From contig CM028922.1 of NCBI GenBank assembly GCA_016801845.1, forward strand, positions 2,757,001 to 2,821,000: a stretch of DNA of 64,000 bases, in the 5' to 3' direction. Origin of the DNA: Polydactylus sextarius (taxonomy: Eukaryota > Chordata > Actinopteri > Polynemidae). Within the stretch, counting starts at the first letter, position 1. Every line of letters starts with the position of its first letter. The notes beneath the pieces are model-generated. The model ran no database searches. It saw only the letters and a list, made by a program, of their open reading frames with translations, and was not told the DNA's origin. Of this stretch, positions 51,876-58,362 are shown in pieces. Position numbers and translations under genes: made by a program.

Positions 51876-52785
51876 AATTTTGAGCACCTCGTTAAGGCAC
51901 ATAGTTCTATTTCAATGTCAGGTGATGATTTTCAGTTGTCATATTAGCTGCATTTCTACCAAAGAAACCTCCAGGTAATAATACAGGAACTCGGTCGTTG
52001 GCGCGTGCCTCCATCCGTCCCACCCCCCAACTCGTCAGTGATCAGGCCCTTCCACTTGATGGAGACACAGACGCTACAAGGGCCGAGTGATAGGACGTTT
52101 CTCAAAAGTTCCCGGCCCCTAAGTGTTACCTGGTACTTACTTGGTGGAAACACAGCTATTAATTAGGACTGTAGCTAAAGTGCAACAAAATCCATGCTAG
52201 TAGTTTGATGATGGATGATTGCGTCAACATATTTTATCCACATCCATTATATAACAATAACCATGTTTTTATTTATGTAACTGTGGCAACAAATCCAAAC
52301 CATGATCTTATTCTGAACTCTAACCTAAATCCAGAGACGCTCCTATGGGTCATATCAGACAGACGGAACAATAAACCTATGTGGTCATTCAGGTTGGAGC
52401 ACTTTCCTGTAAAAATGCGAAAGAAGTCTACTCCACTTCATGGAAGAATGATATCATCTACTCAATTTAGGCCAACTGGATAACCTGATTGGTAACCCAA
52501 GTGGAGGGTGGGGCCAACCCAATAAATCACGTTATTGGAGTGTTTTGTGCAATGAATAGTTTATGGTGTCCTCAGTTTGATTTAAGGTCTGCCCCACTAA
52601 AGGCTTAAAAAGTCACATTGAAAGATGAGGGAAACCCTTTCCTCGCTCATTGTTTTTGTCTAACTGATATGGCTTCTCTCTTTTAGCCATTCATGGGAGA
52701 CAACTACTGTGATTCGGTGAACAATAGAGCCTTCTGTAACTACGATGGAGGAGACTGCTGTCAATCCACTGTTAAGGGCAAGAAG
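364..52785 (+). CDS. pappa: pappalysin-1 (PAPP-A) gene, partial: 18 internal exons
   Basis: Secreted zinc metalloproteinase of the pappalysin (metzincin) family. Known family members cleave IGFBP4 and IGFBP5 and so release IGF at cell surfaces. Eighteen exons join in phase: 364-657, 1031-1223, 1515-1636, 8883-9384, 16853-16981, 17171-17262, 19880-20076, 34014-34124, 35013-35148, 35334-35547, 38712-38885, 45887-46070, 46242-46443, 46551-46755, 47444-47591, 47938-48053, 51432-51503, 52687-52785. All introns are GT-AG. Order: zinc motif and Met-turn, central region with a GDGC cysteine repeat, CCP1-5, LNR3. It matches PAPPA rather than PAPPA2 in segments such as NNRAFCNYDGGDCC and GLKWYPHP. The only break is a one-base frameshift in the 38712 exon. 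The 5' exons and the last coding exon are outside the window or not found. Teleosts may carry two co-orthologues (pappaa/pappab); which one this is cannot be decided here. Confidence 0.95.
658..1030 (+). other. pappa intron, 373 bp
   Basis: Donor gtgaga, acceptor tttacccacag with a strong T tract. The downstream half is AT-rich. No other feature seen. Confidence 0.85.
1031..1223 (+). CDS. pappa: pappa exon: segment just after the Met-turn
   Basis: Encodes DDACTDSFTLNQVARMHCYL and continues to SITLEWFPPISGHFYD. It contains the metzincin segment after the Met-turn and the start of a beta-rich module (ITLEWFPP resembles a fibronectin type III strand). It completes the Asp codon split with the previous exon and ends with two bases (ag) before gtgaaa. 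Alignment to human PAPPA is nearly gap-free. Confidence 0.96.
1515..1636 (+). CDS. pappa: pappa exon: C-terminal end of proteolytic region
   Basis: Encodes REVGSVCDKCTERGILLQYA followed by SNSSSPRPCAPSGHWSPREA and EG. Acceptor is ctag at 1511-1514, after a 291-bp intron; donor is gtacag. It has an N-glycosylation sequon (NSS). The Cys at 1597-1599 aligns, by my count from memory, with human mature Cys652, the residue reported to form a disulfide with proMBP. The exon starts with one base and ends with one base of split codons. Confidence 0.96.
2749..3232 (+). mobile_element. Tc1/mariner element, internally deleted, non-autonomous
   Basis: Flanked by TA at 2747-2748 and 3233-3234. The left end begins CACCACCTGGCC then an A-run and GTCACC. 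The right end, reverse complemented, begins CACTGCCTGGCC then an A-run and GTCGCCACC, so the ends are inverted repeats. The inner 2788-3141 frame keeps the C-terminal half of a Tc1 transposase: a region like the second catalytic Asp segment (DGMDIFQDSGDMRHH), a region equivalent to the WP-SPDLNPIE segment but degraded, and after a stop AVIKAKGGPMKY. The N-terminal DNA-binding part is missing. At 484 bp versus roughly 1.3-1.6 kb for full-length Tc1, it cannot be autonomous. Confidence 0.85.
3567..3720 (+). mobile_element. diverged pogo/Tigger-like DNA transposon terminus
   Basis: The sequence from CAGTGATCCCTCAGTATATC onward resembles the terminal inverted repeat of vertebrate elements that begin CAGTGATCCCTCGCTATATC. 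A TA lies just before it. The following 150 bp keep a similar pattern (gtgctagtatatg..., tctgtgacc). No matching right end was found, so this is a fragment. Family assignment is from memory. Confidence 0.4.
8829..8848 (+). repeat. (TG)10 microsatellite before an acceptor
   Basis: Uninterrupted TG run within a longer TG-rich stretch from 8819, ending 34 bp before the acceptor AG of the 8883 exon. A pyrimidine-rich stretch (tctccttctgttattttatccc) separates it from the AG. Confidence 0.9.
8883..9384 (+). CDS. pappa: pappa exon: central region, largest exon in window
   Basis: 502 bp, encoding GPPDVEQACEPSVRTWSPNA at its start and RRFTDR at its end. It covers the central beta-rich region of PAPPA. 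Conserved landmarks are LEFSYPLVPDSLTVWVT, VSGNNISLGPSNVFCDIPLT (with an NIS sequon), EEVYGVQFF and HLEIDATLL. A cysteine cluster CTLCRHC has one more Cys than I recall in human (PLCLQC). Phase: completes two bases of a Gly codon at the start; ends with ag before gtgagt. Confidence 0.97.
10745..10972. mobile_element. decayed MITE with AATCGATTAATC-type ends
   Basis: The left end (gctgaaactgaaaacattattgattaatc, written here in pieces: GCTGAAACTG then ACATTATTGATTAATC) is an imperfect inverted match of the right end, which reverse complements to GCTGCAATAG and ACATTATTAATCAATC. This ending (TAATC...ATTGCAGCTC) is typical of an abundant teleost MITE family, probably hAT-related. Copy is heavily mutated; boundaries are approximate. 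Confidence 0.5.
11287..11304. repeat. G-run / C-run hairpin
   Basis: A run of about eight G, then TCG, then about seven C: a near-perfect short inverted repeat. No functional context is visible. Confidence 0.6.
15620..16400. mobile_element. large imperfect palindrome / foldback element, about 780 bp
   Basis: The left arm (15620-15915) is the imperfect reverse complement of the right arm (16117-16400), with the axis near 16010. Anchors: an 18-bp perfect pair TTTACAGTTTTCTTTCCT (16227-16244) with its complement at 15764-15781; CCTTTACATGTT at about 15902-15913 with its complement AACATGTAAAGG near 16118-16129; CAGTT.TCCTG between them; and ACCAAAAC.ATAA.C / TTATGGTTTTGGTTT in the outer arms. 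The outer arms carry degenerate repeats of a TCTCATTTACAG-type unit. No coding capacity and no clear target-site duplication was seen. It may be a foldback MITE. Confidence 0.65.
16853..16981 (+). CDS. pappa: pappa exon: central region before cysteine repeat
   Basis: Encodes RDVVPHVVYTYQVQTISSRS followed by ESEPSPPLVHELGSPYCGDG and QIQR. Aligns with the human segment ending YCGDGIIQ. It begins with one base completing an Arg codon and ends with two bases (ag) before gtatca. Confidence 0.95.
17171..17262 (+). CDS. pappa: pappa exon: GDGC cysteine repeat
   Basis: Encodes SSKGEECDDMNSMNGDGCSS followed by QCKKEPFFNCI. The pattern CDDMN...GDGCS..C, following CGDG in the previous exon, is the acidic cysteine repeat found in pappalysins and in some bacterial disulfide repeats. 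Acceptor tattttag, donor gtaagt. The intron before it is only 189 bp. Confidence 0.95.
17263..19879 (+). other. pappa intron, 2.6 kb
   Basis: Donor gtaagt, acceptor cacttgcag. Contains a (TG)n run at 18272-18290 and pyrimidine-rich sequence at 19500-19700. GC content rises around 19100-19350 without a recognisable exon. Confidence 0.8.
19880..20076 (+). CDS. pappa: pappa exon: between cysteine repeat and CCP region
   Basis: Encodes EQPSMCYYYDGDGVCEDFER, then ETGVRDCGLYTPSGFLDQWA, then SNVEVSHEQKPYCSGEVAAG and YPAVTK. Nearly identical in YTP.GFLDQWASN to human PAPPA. It completes a Glu codon and ends in phase 0 before gtaaaa. Confidence 0.96.
20482..20511. repeat. (AC)15 microsatellite
   Basis: Uninterrupted AC dinucleotide run. 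Confidence 0.95.
25978..26027. repeat. C10 run followed by A-rich (AAAAT)n tract
   Basis: Ten C, then TCC, then an A-rich tract including AAATA units. Low-complexity sequence; likely hard to sequence accurately. Confidence 0.85.
26163..26216. repeat. (AC)n microsatellite, about 54 bp
   Basis: AC dinucleotide run with one AT interruption near its start. It generates the long but meaningless open frames on both strands in this area. Confidence 0.95.
30953..31165 (+). repeat. teleost interspersed repeat ending in (ATGG)n
   Basis: Contains TCCAAAGACATGCAGTT, GTTTGTCTCTATGTGTCAG, CCTGTGATCATCTGGCAACT and GGGACCCTGCAAAGGATGAA followed by tggatggatag. I recognise this string order as a very common dispersed repeat in fish genomes (retroelement 3' end). 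The family name is not certain. Confidence 0.6.
34014..34124 (+). CDS. pappa: pappa exon: region before CCP modules
   Basis: 37 codons: TCQSKVFDLSDGVSQYAWFP then CRKGYELALGYPSYWLK. Aligns with human VCRTKVIDLSEGISQHAWYP. Phase 0 at both ends; acceptor ttccacag, donor gtaaga. Confidence 0.96.
34125..35012 (+). other. pappa intron, 888 bp
   Basis: Donor gtaaga, acceptor tccttcatccag. AT-rich; no repeat or gene recognised. Confidence 0.85.
35013..35148 (+). CDS. pappa: pappa exon: beta-rich region before CCP modules
   Basis: Encodes AHFSHPMVAAAVIIHLAADG then TSFIDQTQSNITVQLVDTKE and GIHSL. Near-identical to human in SQPMVAAAVIVHL and QLLDTK. Sequon NIT present. It starts in phase 0 and ends with one base of a Gly codon before gtgaga. 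Confidence 0.96.
35231..35293 (+). repeat. L2-type retroelement 3' tail with (TCA)n
   Basis: The string GGGACCTTGGGTATCTTGAA then AGGCGCTATATAAAACTAAG is the 3' tail shared by vertebrate L2 LINEs and L2-mobilised SINEs. It ends in (TCA)6 at 35275-35293, a typical short tandem repeat at the 3' end. It lies wholly inside the 185-bp intron 35149-35333, only 40 bp from the next acceptor. Confidence 0.75.
35334..35547 (+). CDS. pappa: pappa exon: last exon before CCP modules
   Basis: Encodes GEWRLSCRTNPLVIPVNHDL, then SVAFYHTKAILVMFACPLVA, then ISGVGLRSFQSFDPITISGC and QSNEIYNPTGQR. It aligns with human PLVAISGVALRSFDNFDPVT. It completes a Gly codon and ends with two bases (ag) before gtgagc. Confidence 0.96.
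35774..36235 (-). other. unexplained 153-codon open frame
   Basis: Open on the minus strand from an ATG to a stop with no low-complexity content: MLPVLFINRKGLYVLYCFSH at the start, ESFTVEAVTLGRYLTLN near the end. I do not recognise the product. It may be part of an old transposable element or chance. No promoter or splice evidence supports a gene. Confidence 0.2.
38633..38701 (+). repeat. (CA)n microsatellite at the 3' splice site
   Basis: CA-rich array with a few CG/TA interruptions. It ends 8 bp before the acceptor AG (38710-38711), leaving only ctccttcat as a pyrimidine tract. Confidence 0.95.
38712..38885 (+). CDS. pappa: pappa exon: first CCP module, frameshifted
   Basis: Starts in frame from the previous exon: SCVHYSCEAIDCQEPLIRNA then ELKCSSPGRHFFNGT, ending near 38814. 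The frame then breaks. The CCP1 sequence continues one frame over from 38817 as CTISCNSGYVLQVHQDDDII and KSQ, to the donor gtaagt. The exon is 174 bp, one base short (or two too many) of what its neighbours' phases require: it enters needing one base and must leave in phase 0. Left as is, the message reads into a TGA at 45900-45902 in the next exon. No long homopolymer lies at the break. Confidence 0.92.
39095..39152. repeat. (GA)n / (GATA) tract
   Basis: Purine-rich GA dinucleotide run with GATA interruptions. Confidence 0.9.
39202..39265 (+). pseudogene. possible decayed copy of the CCP1 exon 3' end
   Basis: GAATGACATCATGAACATCC followed by AG and gtagat resembles the real exon end GATGACATCATCAAGAGCC, AG, gtaagt. 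The frame gives LGLAKRASWENDIMNIQ against SGYVLQVHQDDDIIKSQ. No usable acceptor was established. The similarity is short, so the call is tentative. Confidence 0.35.
39319..39380. repeat. (CA)n microsatellite
   Basis: CA array with scattered G/T interruptions, between the two decayed exon copies. Confidence 0.9.
39448..39514 (+). pseudogene. decayed copy of the 3' half of the CCP1 exon
   Basis: TCCACCGGGACGATGACATC plus ATC matches the exon's TCCACCAGGATGATGACATC plus ATC at 21 of 23 bases. The match extends upstream through GCACCATC and a NS.YV-like segment: RTITSNSHFVSLLHRDDDII against CTISCNSGYVLQVHQDDDII. It ends at a TAG (39512-39514) and has no donor. It also follows a CA array, as the real exon does. 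Confidence 0.55.
42051..42095. repeat. (CA)22 microsatellite
   Basis: Uninterrupted CA run of about 45 bp. A shorter CA run lies at 41797-41821. Confidence 0.95.
45181..45255 (+). repeat. fragment of teleost interspersed repeat
   Basis: TGCATGTTCTCTGCGTGTGT, then CTCTGGGTTCTCCTGTTTC and ACATTCCAACAACATGTAAA, is a diverged version of the segment that precedes and includes TCCAAAGACATGCA in the same repeat family seen at 30953-31165. Confidence 0.5.
45887..46070 (+). CDS. pappa: pappa exon: end of CCP1, start of CCP2
   Basis: Encodes SGSSVTITCANGKWNKQVSC (end of CCP1), then EPVDCGLPDKYHVHPAHFDF and PEGTTYGKKSTFQCREPAQL V (first part of CCP2). Phase 0 start; ends with one base of a Gly codon before gtgaga. 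Two extra cysteines that I recall in human CCP2 (FSCPEG and GSQCSF) are both replaced here (FDFPEG and GKKSTF). The four core CCP cysteines remain. Confidence 0.96.
46242..46443 (+). CDS. pappa: pappa exon: end of CCP2, start of CCP3
   Basis: Encodes GTNNTLTCLEDGLWSFPEAL, then CELRCPAPPPVPNAVLQTKR, then CNETGLKVGTFCKYKCKPGF and HVTNKPK. WSFPEALCEL and FCKYKCKPG are identical to human. The basic stretch at the end (KYKCKPG, NKPKR), continued in the next exon, lies in CCP3, which with CCP4 mediates heparan-sulfate and cell-surface binding in human PAPP-A. Flanking introns are 171 and 107 bp. Confidence 0.97.
46551..46755 (+). CDS. pappa: pappa exon: end of CCP3, start of CCP4
   Basis: Encodes RRAFRRQCTEDGSWLEGACE, then PVTCDPPPPIFHGSYHCTNG, then FRFDSVCSINCSDPAGNSAI and AGTGGSAHT. 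The 5' part is basic (RAFRRQ). I end it at acg before gtgagg (46756), a good donor in phase 0. A second in-frame donor (cag before gtctgt, 46786) would add VRLLHGPCKQ, including an odd cysteine. The loop after SINC is about a dozen residues longer than I recall in human. Confidence 0.9.
46756..47443 (+). other. pappa intron, 688 bp
   Basis: Donor gtgagg (or gtctgt 30 bp further on), acceptor gttctattcag. Pyrimidine-rich at 46797-46925. No other feature. Confidence 0.8.
47444..47591 (+). CDS. pappa: pappa exon: end of CCP4, start of CCP5
   Basis: Encodes GAASNMIRCKKDGNWTGSFR, then LCPHSKGQCSLPQNVHPTLQ and YSCKRGHGI. RCKKDGNWTGSF aligns with human HCRKDGTWNGSF; sequon NWT present. It ends with one base of a Gly codon before gtctgt, a non-consensus but in-phase donor. 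Confidence 0.95.
47592..47937 (+). other. pappa intron, 346 bp
   Basis: Donor gtctgt, acceptor cctctttctcacag. AT-rich, nothing else recognised. Confidence 0.85.
47938..48053 (+). CDS. pappa: pappa exon: middle of CCP5
   Basis: Encodes GEECELSCRERNNDVVILPS then NMTVESVLKEYWRNPHKVK. VILPSNMTV matches human IILPMNVTV. It completes a Gly codon and ends in phase 0 before a consensus donor gtaagt. Confidence 0.96.
48054..51431 (+). other. pappa intron, 3.4 kb
   Basis: Donor gtaagt, acceptor ttattttgcag. Contains a G12 run at 49294-49305 and GA-rich sequence near 50110-50160. An open frame at 50569-51054 has no recognisable domain. No gene supported. Confidence 0.8.
49294..49305. repeat. G12 homopolymer
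   Basis: Twelve consecutive G; a likely site of sequencing length error. Confidence 0.9.
51432..51503 (+). CDS. pappa: pappa exon: end of CCP5
   Basis: 24 codons: SIVCTMGLKWYPHPELLHCI then KGCE. GLKWYPHP is identical to human. Phase 0 at both ends; donor gtaagt. Confidence 0.97.
51831..51870. repeat. (AT)20 microsatellite
   Basis: Uninterrupted AT dinucleotide run of about 40 bp. Confidence 0.95.
51947..52156. mobile_element. 210-bp MITE with 5-bp target duplication
   Basis: The left end GCTGCATTTCTACCAAAGAA and the right end, reverse complemented, GCTGTGTTTCCACCAAGTAA are terminal inverted repeats. The similarity runs on through CCAGGTAA, about 32 bp in all. TATTA flanks both sides (51942-51946 and 52157-52161). 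No coding capacity. Ends of the GCTG(T/C)GTTTCCACCA type are familiar from fish MITEs; superfamily not assigned. Confidence 0.75.
52687..52785 (+). CDS. pappa: pappa exon: LNR3
   Basis: 33 codons: PFMGDNYCDSVNNRAFCNYD then GGDCCQSTVKGKK. This is the third Lin12/Notch repeat (C...C..C...DGGDCC), which in human PAPP-A acts with LNR1-2 in substrate recognition. Phase 0 at both ends; donor gttagt. The next exon should start in phase 0 with the equivalent of VTPFPMSC; it was not found before 64000. Confidence 0.97.
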
Positions 52786-54846
52786 GTTAGTGGCATGTTT
52801 GTACCTCAGAGTAAACCTCTTCAGACAAAAAAATGATGTTGGATTTTGTCCTGGTCACACTGATCAACAGTTAGTGTTTGTTCCCAAACTTTCGAGTCGC
52901 ACATACCGAAGGAATAAATCCCAACTCCCACACTTGAGCACTAGTTCTTTTCCCCTGCGCTTTACCCATTTAGAAACCTTTTCTTTCTCACTGTCATTCA
53001 CCCAGCCTGCCCATTTCCTTTGTCTAGTGTTGACATATACTTTGACATAAATAACCGTCTAAACTTCTACCTACAAAAGGTAAGAATAATGGAAGACTGG
53101 AATATACTGTTAAAAAAGGTTGTATTTCACTTCTTGGAACATCTCTAAACGGATTCTTCCTTCCTTTGCTTTGTGTCCAACCTTATATCACTGGTAGACA
53201 GATTACTGATCCACATCCAAGAGAGTGGGAGTTTTCAGACTTCATCAATAGTCTTTGTTTTTCTGTGGTATTCTGTTTCCTAATGTACAAAACATTTATA
53301 TTTATCTTTGCACGCCCATATTTATACCAATACCCAAAATGCTGGTAGTAATTTTAACATATTTATCACCAAGTTAGGGTGACTATAGCAACCTGGAATC
53401 TAATGTATTTGCTCCTCCTCACCATTTCTTTTTGTCTGACTTATTTCAGAATTAAGATGCAGACGTCAAAAAGTTTGGTCATCTTTGTGGTAGTAACTTA
53501 ATTTGAGGAGGTGTTTTGTCTGGCTCATTGCATCCAGCTGCTGGAAAGAGATCTGACTGGAAGTTGTAGCTTCTGTGCAGCAGCATCTGCCTTGCTGGCC
53601 TTTTCCATGAGCAGTTTTTTGACGAGAGTTTCTTTGTCTCTGGCCATTCCGACAGAGTAATCAGATCACCAAGGCAATCAGCATCCACAGTGTGTCTGGT
53701 AAAATAAAGTAAATAGTAGAACTAGAACAAGGCAGATTTTTACAAGATTTCAGTTACGGAGACGTAGTTGGAGTTATTGCAAATTATTGGCAAATTTGTT
53801 TTGTGTAATCAGGATATATTAAGCCAAATATTTTTGGTTGCATTCTTCTACTTATTTATGAACATGAACAACCCACCTCATAGGTTAATGGGTAATTTCT
53901 TTTCATCCCATATTCTTAACTCTAGAATCAGATCTAAAGTATTGCATCCTGTGTTCAATAGCAGCAGAAAAGTCAGTGAGCAGCCCATTGGGAACTGACC
54001 TCACTCCTGAAGTGGTTTCGCTGCTGTTGATTGACGCTATCTCATCTCTACATCTTCTGGCCCCAGTCCAGTGCAGGGGCTCAGCCAGAACTTGCATAAC
54101 TCACTTTTACTGACAGACCCCAATGGGAGGATAGACTCCATTGAATTACTGCTGCAACAAGAGGTCAAGCTGGGCGAGAGGAGAGCAGGCAATGAGTCTT
54201 GTTAGAGTTATGTTCTACATCAAAGGGAGGCATGGTCTAAAGATCACATGTTTGCATGTCAAGTAAATAATCTCTGCTTTAAAACTCAGACGCCTTTGAT
54301 GGTTTTGACATTTTGTCAAAAAATGGTCAACACGAGTCAAAACCTTGAAGAAACAACTGAATGGAATAATTGTCCTTAGTCTGAAATTAGCCTTTTAAGT
54401 TTTCCTTTAAGTTTCATGGCATGTGTTATATATGTTCTCTGTAAATCACATAAAGATAAAAACAGGAACCAAAAGGAAGAAATTCAAACTTTATCTTTTC
54501 TGGTTCCCAGTTAGCACTTTTGGAAAACCAGCAAATCTCCATCTATGTAGACTGAGAACTTGTTTCTAAACATTCAACAAAAACCTCTCAACTTTAAATA
54601 ATATTTTTATTTTAATTATTTTTATTTTAATAATATTTATAAGGTAGCAATAAAATAGCCACAGATTCAGCTCTACGGTATCCATCTTATCAAAATTACA
54701 ACACACACATATGTTGACTTACACCTTATCTTGTTGAATGAGCATCAAAACAAATGTAGCAAAGTGTTTTTCTAACCCATAATTTTCAGGCTAGAGAACA
54801 AATTAGCCAGTCGTCTGCTGCAGATTAAACAGCGTGTAAACATATC

Positions 54847-56345
54847 GTAGGGATGCCGTCAGGCTGAAGGAGTCTTAAAGGACGTGGTTGGCTTGTGGGA
54901 CTCCCAAGGCAGCTGACGAATACTGGCAGGCCAAGCATTGCACACCCTGGGCGGTAGCGAATGCAAAAACTCAGGTGTGGGAGTTCAGGGAGGCTATGGA
55001 GGAGGACTTCCGGTTGGCCCTAAAGAAATTCTGGCAAACTATTCAGCATCTCAGGAGTAGGAAGCGCTGCAGGGTCCACACTGTTCTTAGTGTGGATCAG
55101 GAGCTGCTAACTGCAACTGAGAAAACAGCCGGATGGTGGAAAGAATACTTTGAGGATCTCCTCAATGCCACCAGCACGTATTCTGAGGAGGACCCAGAGT
55201 CGGTCTCAGAAGTGGATTCTCCACAGCGGCTGAGGTTGCTGAGGCAGTTAAGCAATTCTGCAGCAGCAGCGCCCCAGGGGTGGATGAGATCCTCCCTGAG
55301 TACCTTAAGGCTCTGGATGGTGTAGGGCTGGATGACTTGTCTCTGTAGCATTGCATGGATGGGTGTTGGTGGCGGGGATGGTGGCTCTGGAGTGGCAGAC
55401 CAATGGTGGTTCCCATCCTTAAGAAGAGGGACCAGAAGTTGTGCTCCAATTACAGAGGAATCACACTCCTCAGCCTCCCTGGGAAAGTCTGCACCAGGGT
55501 ACTAGAGAGGAGAGTCTGACTGTCCAGATTCATGAGAAACAATGCAGTTTTCACTTTAGTTGATCACTTTAGTTCACTTTAGTAGATCTATGGCCTAAGG
55601 AGGGTGCTGAAGGGTGCATGGAGTTTGCCCAACCAGTCCACATGTGCTTTGTGGATCTGGAGAGGGCTTACAACCATGTCCCTTGGGGTGCCCTTTGGGG
55701 GGTGCTCTGGGAGTATGGGGTGGGTGGCCCTCTGCTGATGGCCATCCATTCTCTGTACTGTTAGAGTCAGAGCTTGGTCTGTATTGCTAGCAGCAAGTCG
55801 GACTTGTTCCGAGTGGGTGTTGGAATTCACCGCCCTCATCCTGCAGTGATGCGGGCGCTGCTCCTGTCCATTGTGGTTAAGATGGAGCTGAGAGGTCAGG
55901 TGAGGCTCTCAATTTACTGGTCCATCTATGTTCCGACCTTCACCTATGCTGATGAGCTATGGGTAGTGACTGAAAGAACAAGGTCTTAGATAAAAGCGGC
56001 CGAAATGGGTTTCCCCCATAGGATGGCCACGCTCAGCCTTACAGTTAGGGTGAGGAGCTCAGATATCCGGGAGGGAGTAGAGCTGCTGCTCCTCCATGTC
56101 AAGAATTAGGATGCCCCCTGGATGCCTCCCAAGGGAGGTGTTCTGGGCATGCCCATCTGGGAGAAGGCCCCAGGGGACACCCAGGACACATTGGAGAGAC
56201 TATGTCTTGAGGCTGGCCTGGGAGCCCTCGGGGTCCCCTCGGAGGAGTTAGCGAAAGTGGCTGGGAGAGGAGGGTCTGGGCCTCCCCCCTGAAGCTGTTG
56301 TCCCCACGACCCAGACCCTCTGGCTAAGCAGGAGAAAATGAAAAC
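54847..56345 (+). mobile_element. LINE (non-LTR retrotransposon), 5'-truncated and internally deleted
   Basis: Flanked by an 11-bp direct repeat GTAAACATATC at 54836-54846 and 56346-56356, a target-site duplication that fixes both ends. Translated fragments follow a common fish LINE reverse transcriptase: WLACGTPKAADEYWQAKH, WWKEYFEDLLNATST, SNYRGITLLSLPGK (in another frame), ELRGQVRLSIYWSIYVPTFT and YADELWVVTERTRS, then a Trp-Leu-Ser-Arg-Arg-Lys type end at the 3' terminus. The endonuclease is absent. The segment that would hold the catalytic FADD box is deleted: at about 55832 the sequence jumps from the GVG.(R) region to the region just before RELSRKAKLS. Frames are broken by stops and indels. 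Clade (RTE-like?) not settled. Confidence 0.85.
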
Positions 56346-57406
56346 GTAAACATATCTGCAAATATCGCTTCAGTCCATTTATAGGCTAGTGTGCTCCTCT
56401 CTTGAACACTGCCGGTAATAAAACACTGTCTGCCCATCACTTGTAAGCTACAGTGAGAGTTTATTTATTTTTTTCTTGTTTTCCCTTGCCGGAGATCAGC
56501 TTGCCAACTGCTGTCAATCAAACACAAATATTATTTCTGATAATTCAGTGAATATTGTTTTTTTTGTGTTCCCAAAAATGATAGCGCTAATAATACATTT
56601 AGAATAACACCGATTTTATTTGTGACTGCAACAAGGGATGACTAAATGTGATTTGAGTTAGACTTTAATCCTTGATAAGGAATCTGCCCCAGATTTTTTT
56701 CTGCTGTAGTTTTTCCAAGCCAAGGATGCTACATGCCAATGGTCAATGGTAGTGTCTGCAAAACAGGTGTTACCAGTTCGCTGAAATAATAACTACAGGC
56801 AAATGGAGGATCAAATTACCTAGTAAATACTTGGCACTAAGCTCTGTGACACTGGTAAAGATGGATGAGGTGAATAGGAGTTCCATTCCAGTTACTGAAA
56901 CATTGTTACTTTCAGCGGGCTGCTTCGCTATGATACAGTAAGTGAATCACCTGGGCTCAAGAGCTCCAAGCTGTTTGTTTGATTTCTGCTTGAAGGCATT
57001 TTTCCCTGGCACTATTTGACAAAAACAGTCCCCTGGAAAACTATTCAGAAAGATACGAAAAAATTACTTTGAAATAACCAATCATAATTTGATTTATCCG
57101 CTGCCAGGAGCAAAGGGTAAGGAAGGTCACTGTGTGTGAACAACAAAAAGGAAACACTAAGGAATGAAGCTGATATGTGATATTGATATGGGAACTGAGG
57201 AAAGCCAGATGTTTGATATAATCCTTTCTGCTTGTTAGCCTGTTGCCTAATTGATCCTGTTTACTTGCAGACATGTTGATTGGTGCCTTGGCTAATAAAA
57301 ACCTTATTTGCATGAAACTCAAATGAACCAAAATAACCAGTCAAACCACAGTCGATTCTCTGTAATAATACTGCAAACAGCATGATTGAGACCTGTTTTA
57401 TATGAA

Positions 57407-57474
57407 AACTGCCCTGAGATAACCTCTGTTATGATTTGGCACTATGAATTAAATTGAACTGAACTGAACTGAAC
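57407..57474 (+). repeat. L2-type tail with (GAACT)n
   Basis: GCCCTGAGATAACCTCTGTT then ATGATTTGGCACTATGAATT and AAATTGAACTGAACTGAACT. The pattern 'TGATTTGGCGCTATATAAAT AAAATTGAA' is the teleost L2 3' tail; this copy is mutated and ends in a pentamer repeat. Confidence 0.65.
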
Positions 57475-58144
57475 CTAAATGTCAGTTTAAAATTATTATC
57501 CAAAAAACCTTTATCCAAAAAACCAAAAAACAACTTAATATATTTTTCGTCCACATTAAGAATGCCTCTGTGTTTATGGTACTACATTTAGTTTGGCATT
57601 TAGATTTACTTGTTTATCCCTCTTGTGCAAAGCCTTCAGTTATCCCTATTTGATCGACTCCGTCAAAACAGAAACAGGATATTTTGCACCTGATTCTGAT
57701 TTTCTCCCAAACTGAACACATGCGTGGCAGGCAGTGAAGGAAGGAGCTGCATAAAAAAAAAAAAAACTCTAAAAACAAAAGAAAATGACACAATATATGA
57801 CAAAAGGAATCTGTAACTCATTTAAGACAGCCCTTCTTCCCCCAAGCTGCTATTTAGTACACTTGTTGCACTGTAAAATAAAATAAAATAAAAATAAATG
57901 AAAAAAAAGCTGAAAATATTCCACCGGTTGTGGTGAAAAATAATGTTAAATGACTGAAATTACTAGCCTCACCACAGCCAATCCGGTGAGATTCATCATC
58001 TACTGCTGCTCAACAACAACAAATCCAGCTCTATTTATCTAGCATTTTGGTTTCATAGTATCATGTCATTCTTCAATATTATTTTCAAGTAGCTTCACAC
58101 CAAAGAAGAAATTAATTTCCCTCACCCTCTGTTTTTCCCCACAC

Positions 58145-58362
58145 GACCCTGAGTGTCACTGGAGAATTGTATTTTAACTTTTTTTATGTGTAAGGAAATT
58201 TTACTTTAAAACCAAAAATGTCATATTTACTTTTTTTTAGTTTTTGTCTGTAATTTTACATTAGACATGTTAGTTCACAGTATTATTTAAAATACAGGAA
58301 AAAAATATAAAATTTACAGGAAACGATCTGTTAAATTACAGTCTGTTTTTTACAGTGTGGGT
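58145..58362. mobile_element. possible MITE terminus ending TTTTTTACAGTG
   Basis: The right end reads, reverse complemented, CACTGTAAAAAACAGACTGT and continues AATTTAACAG, similar to fish MITE ends beginning CACTGTAAAAAA. A weak partner CACTGTAAAATAAAAT lies at about 57870, which would make an element of about 490 bp. Not confirmed. Confidence 0.3.

Larger units (their letters stand above)
51504..52686 (+). other. pappa intron, 1.2 kb
   Basis: Donor gtaagt, acceptor tctcttttag. Contains a (TA)n microsatellite and a 210-bp MITE, listed separately. The remainder is unremarkable. Confidence 0.85.
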
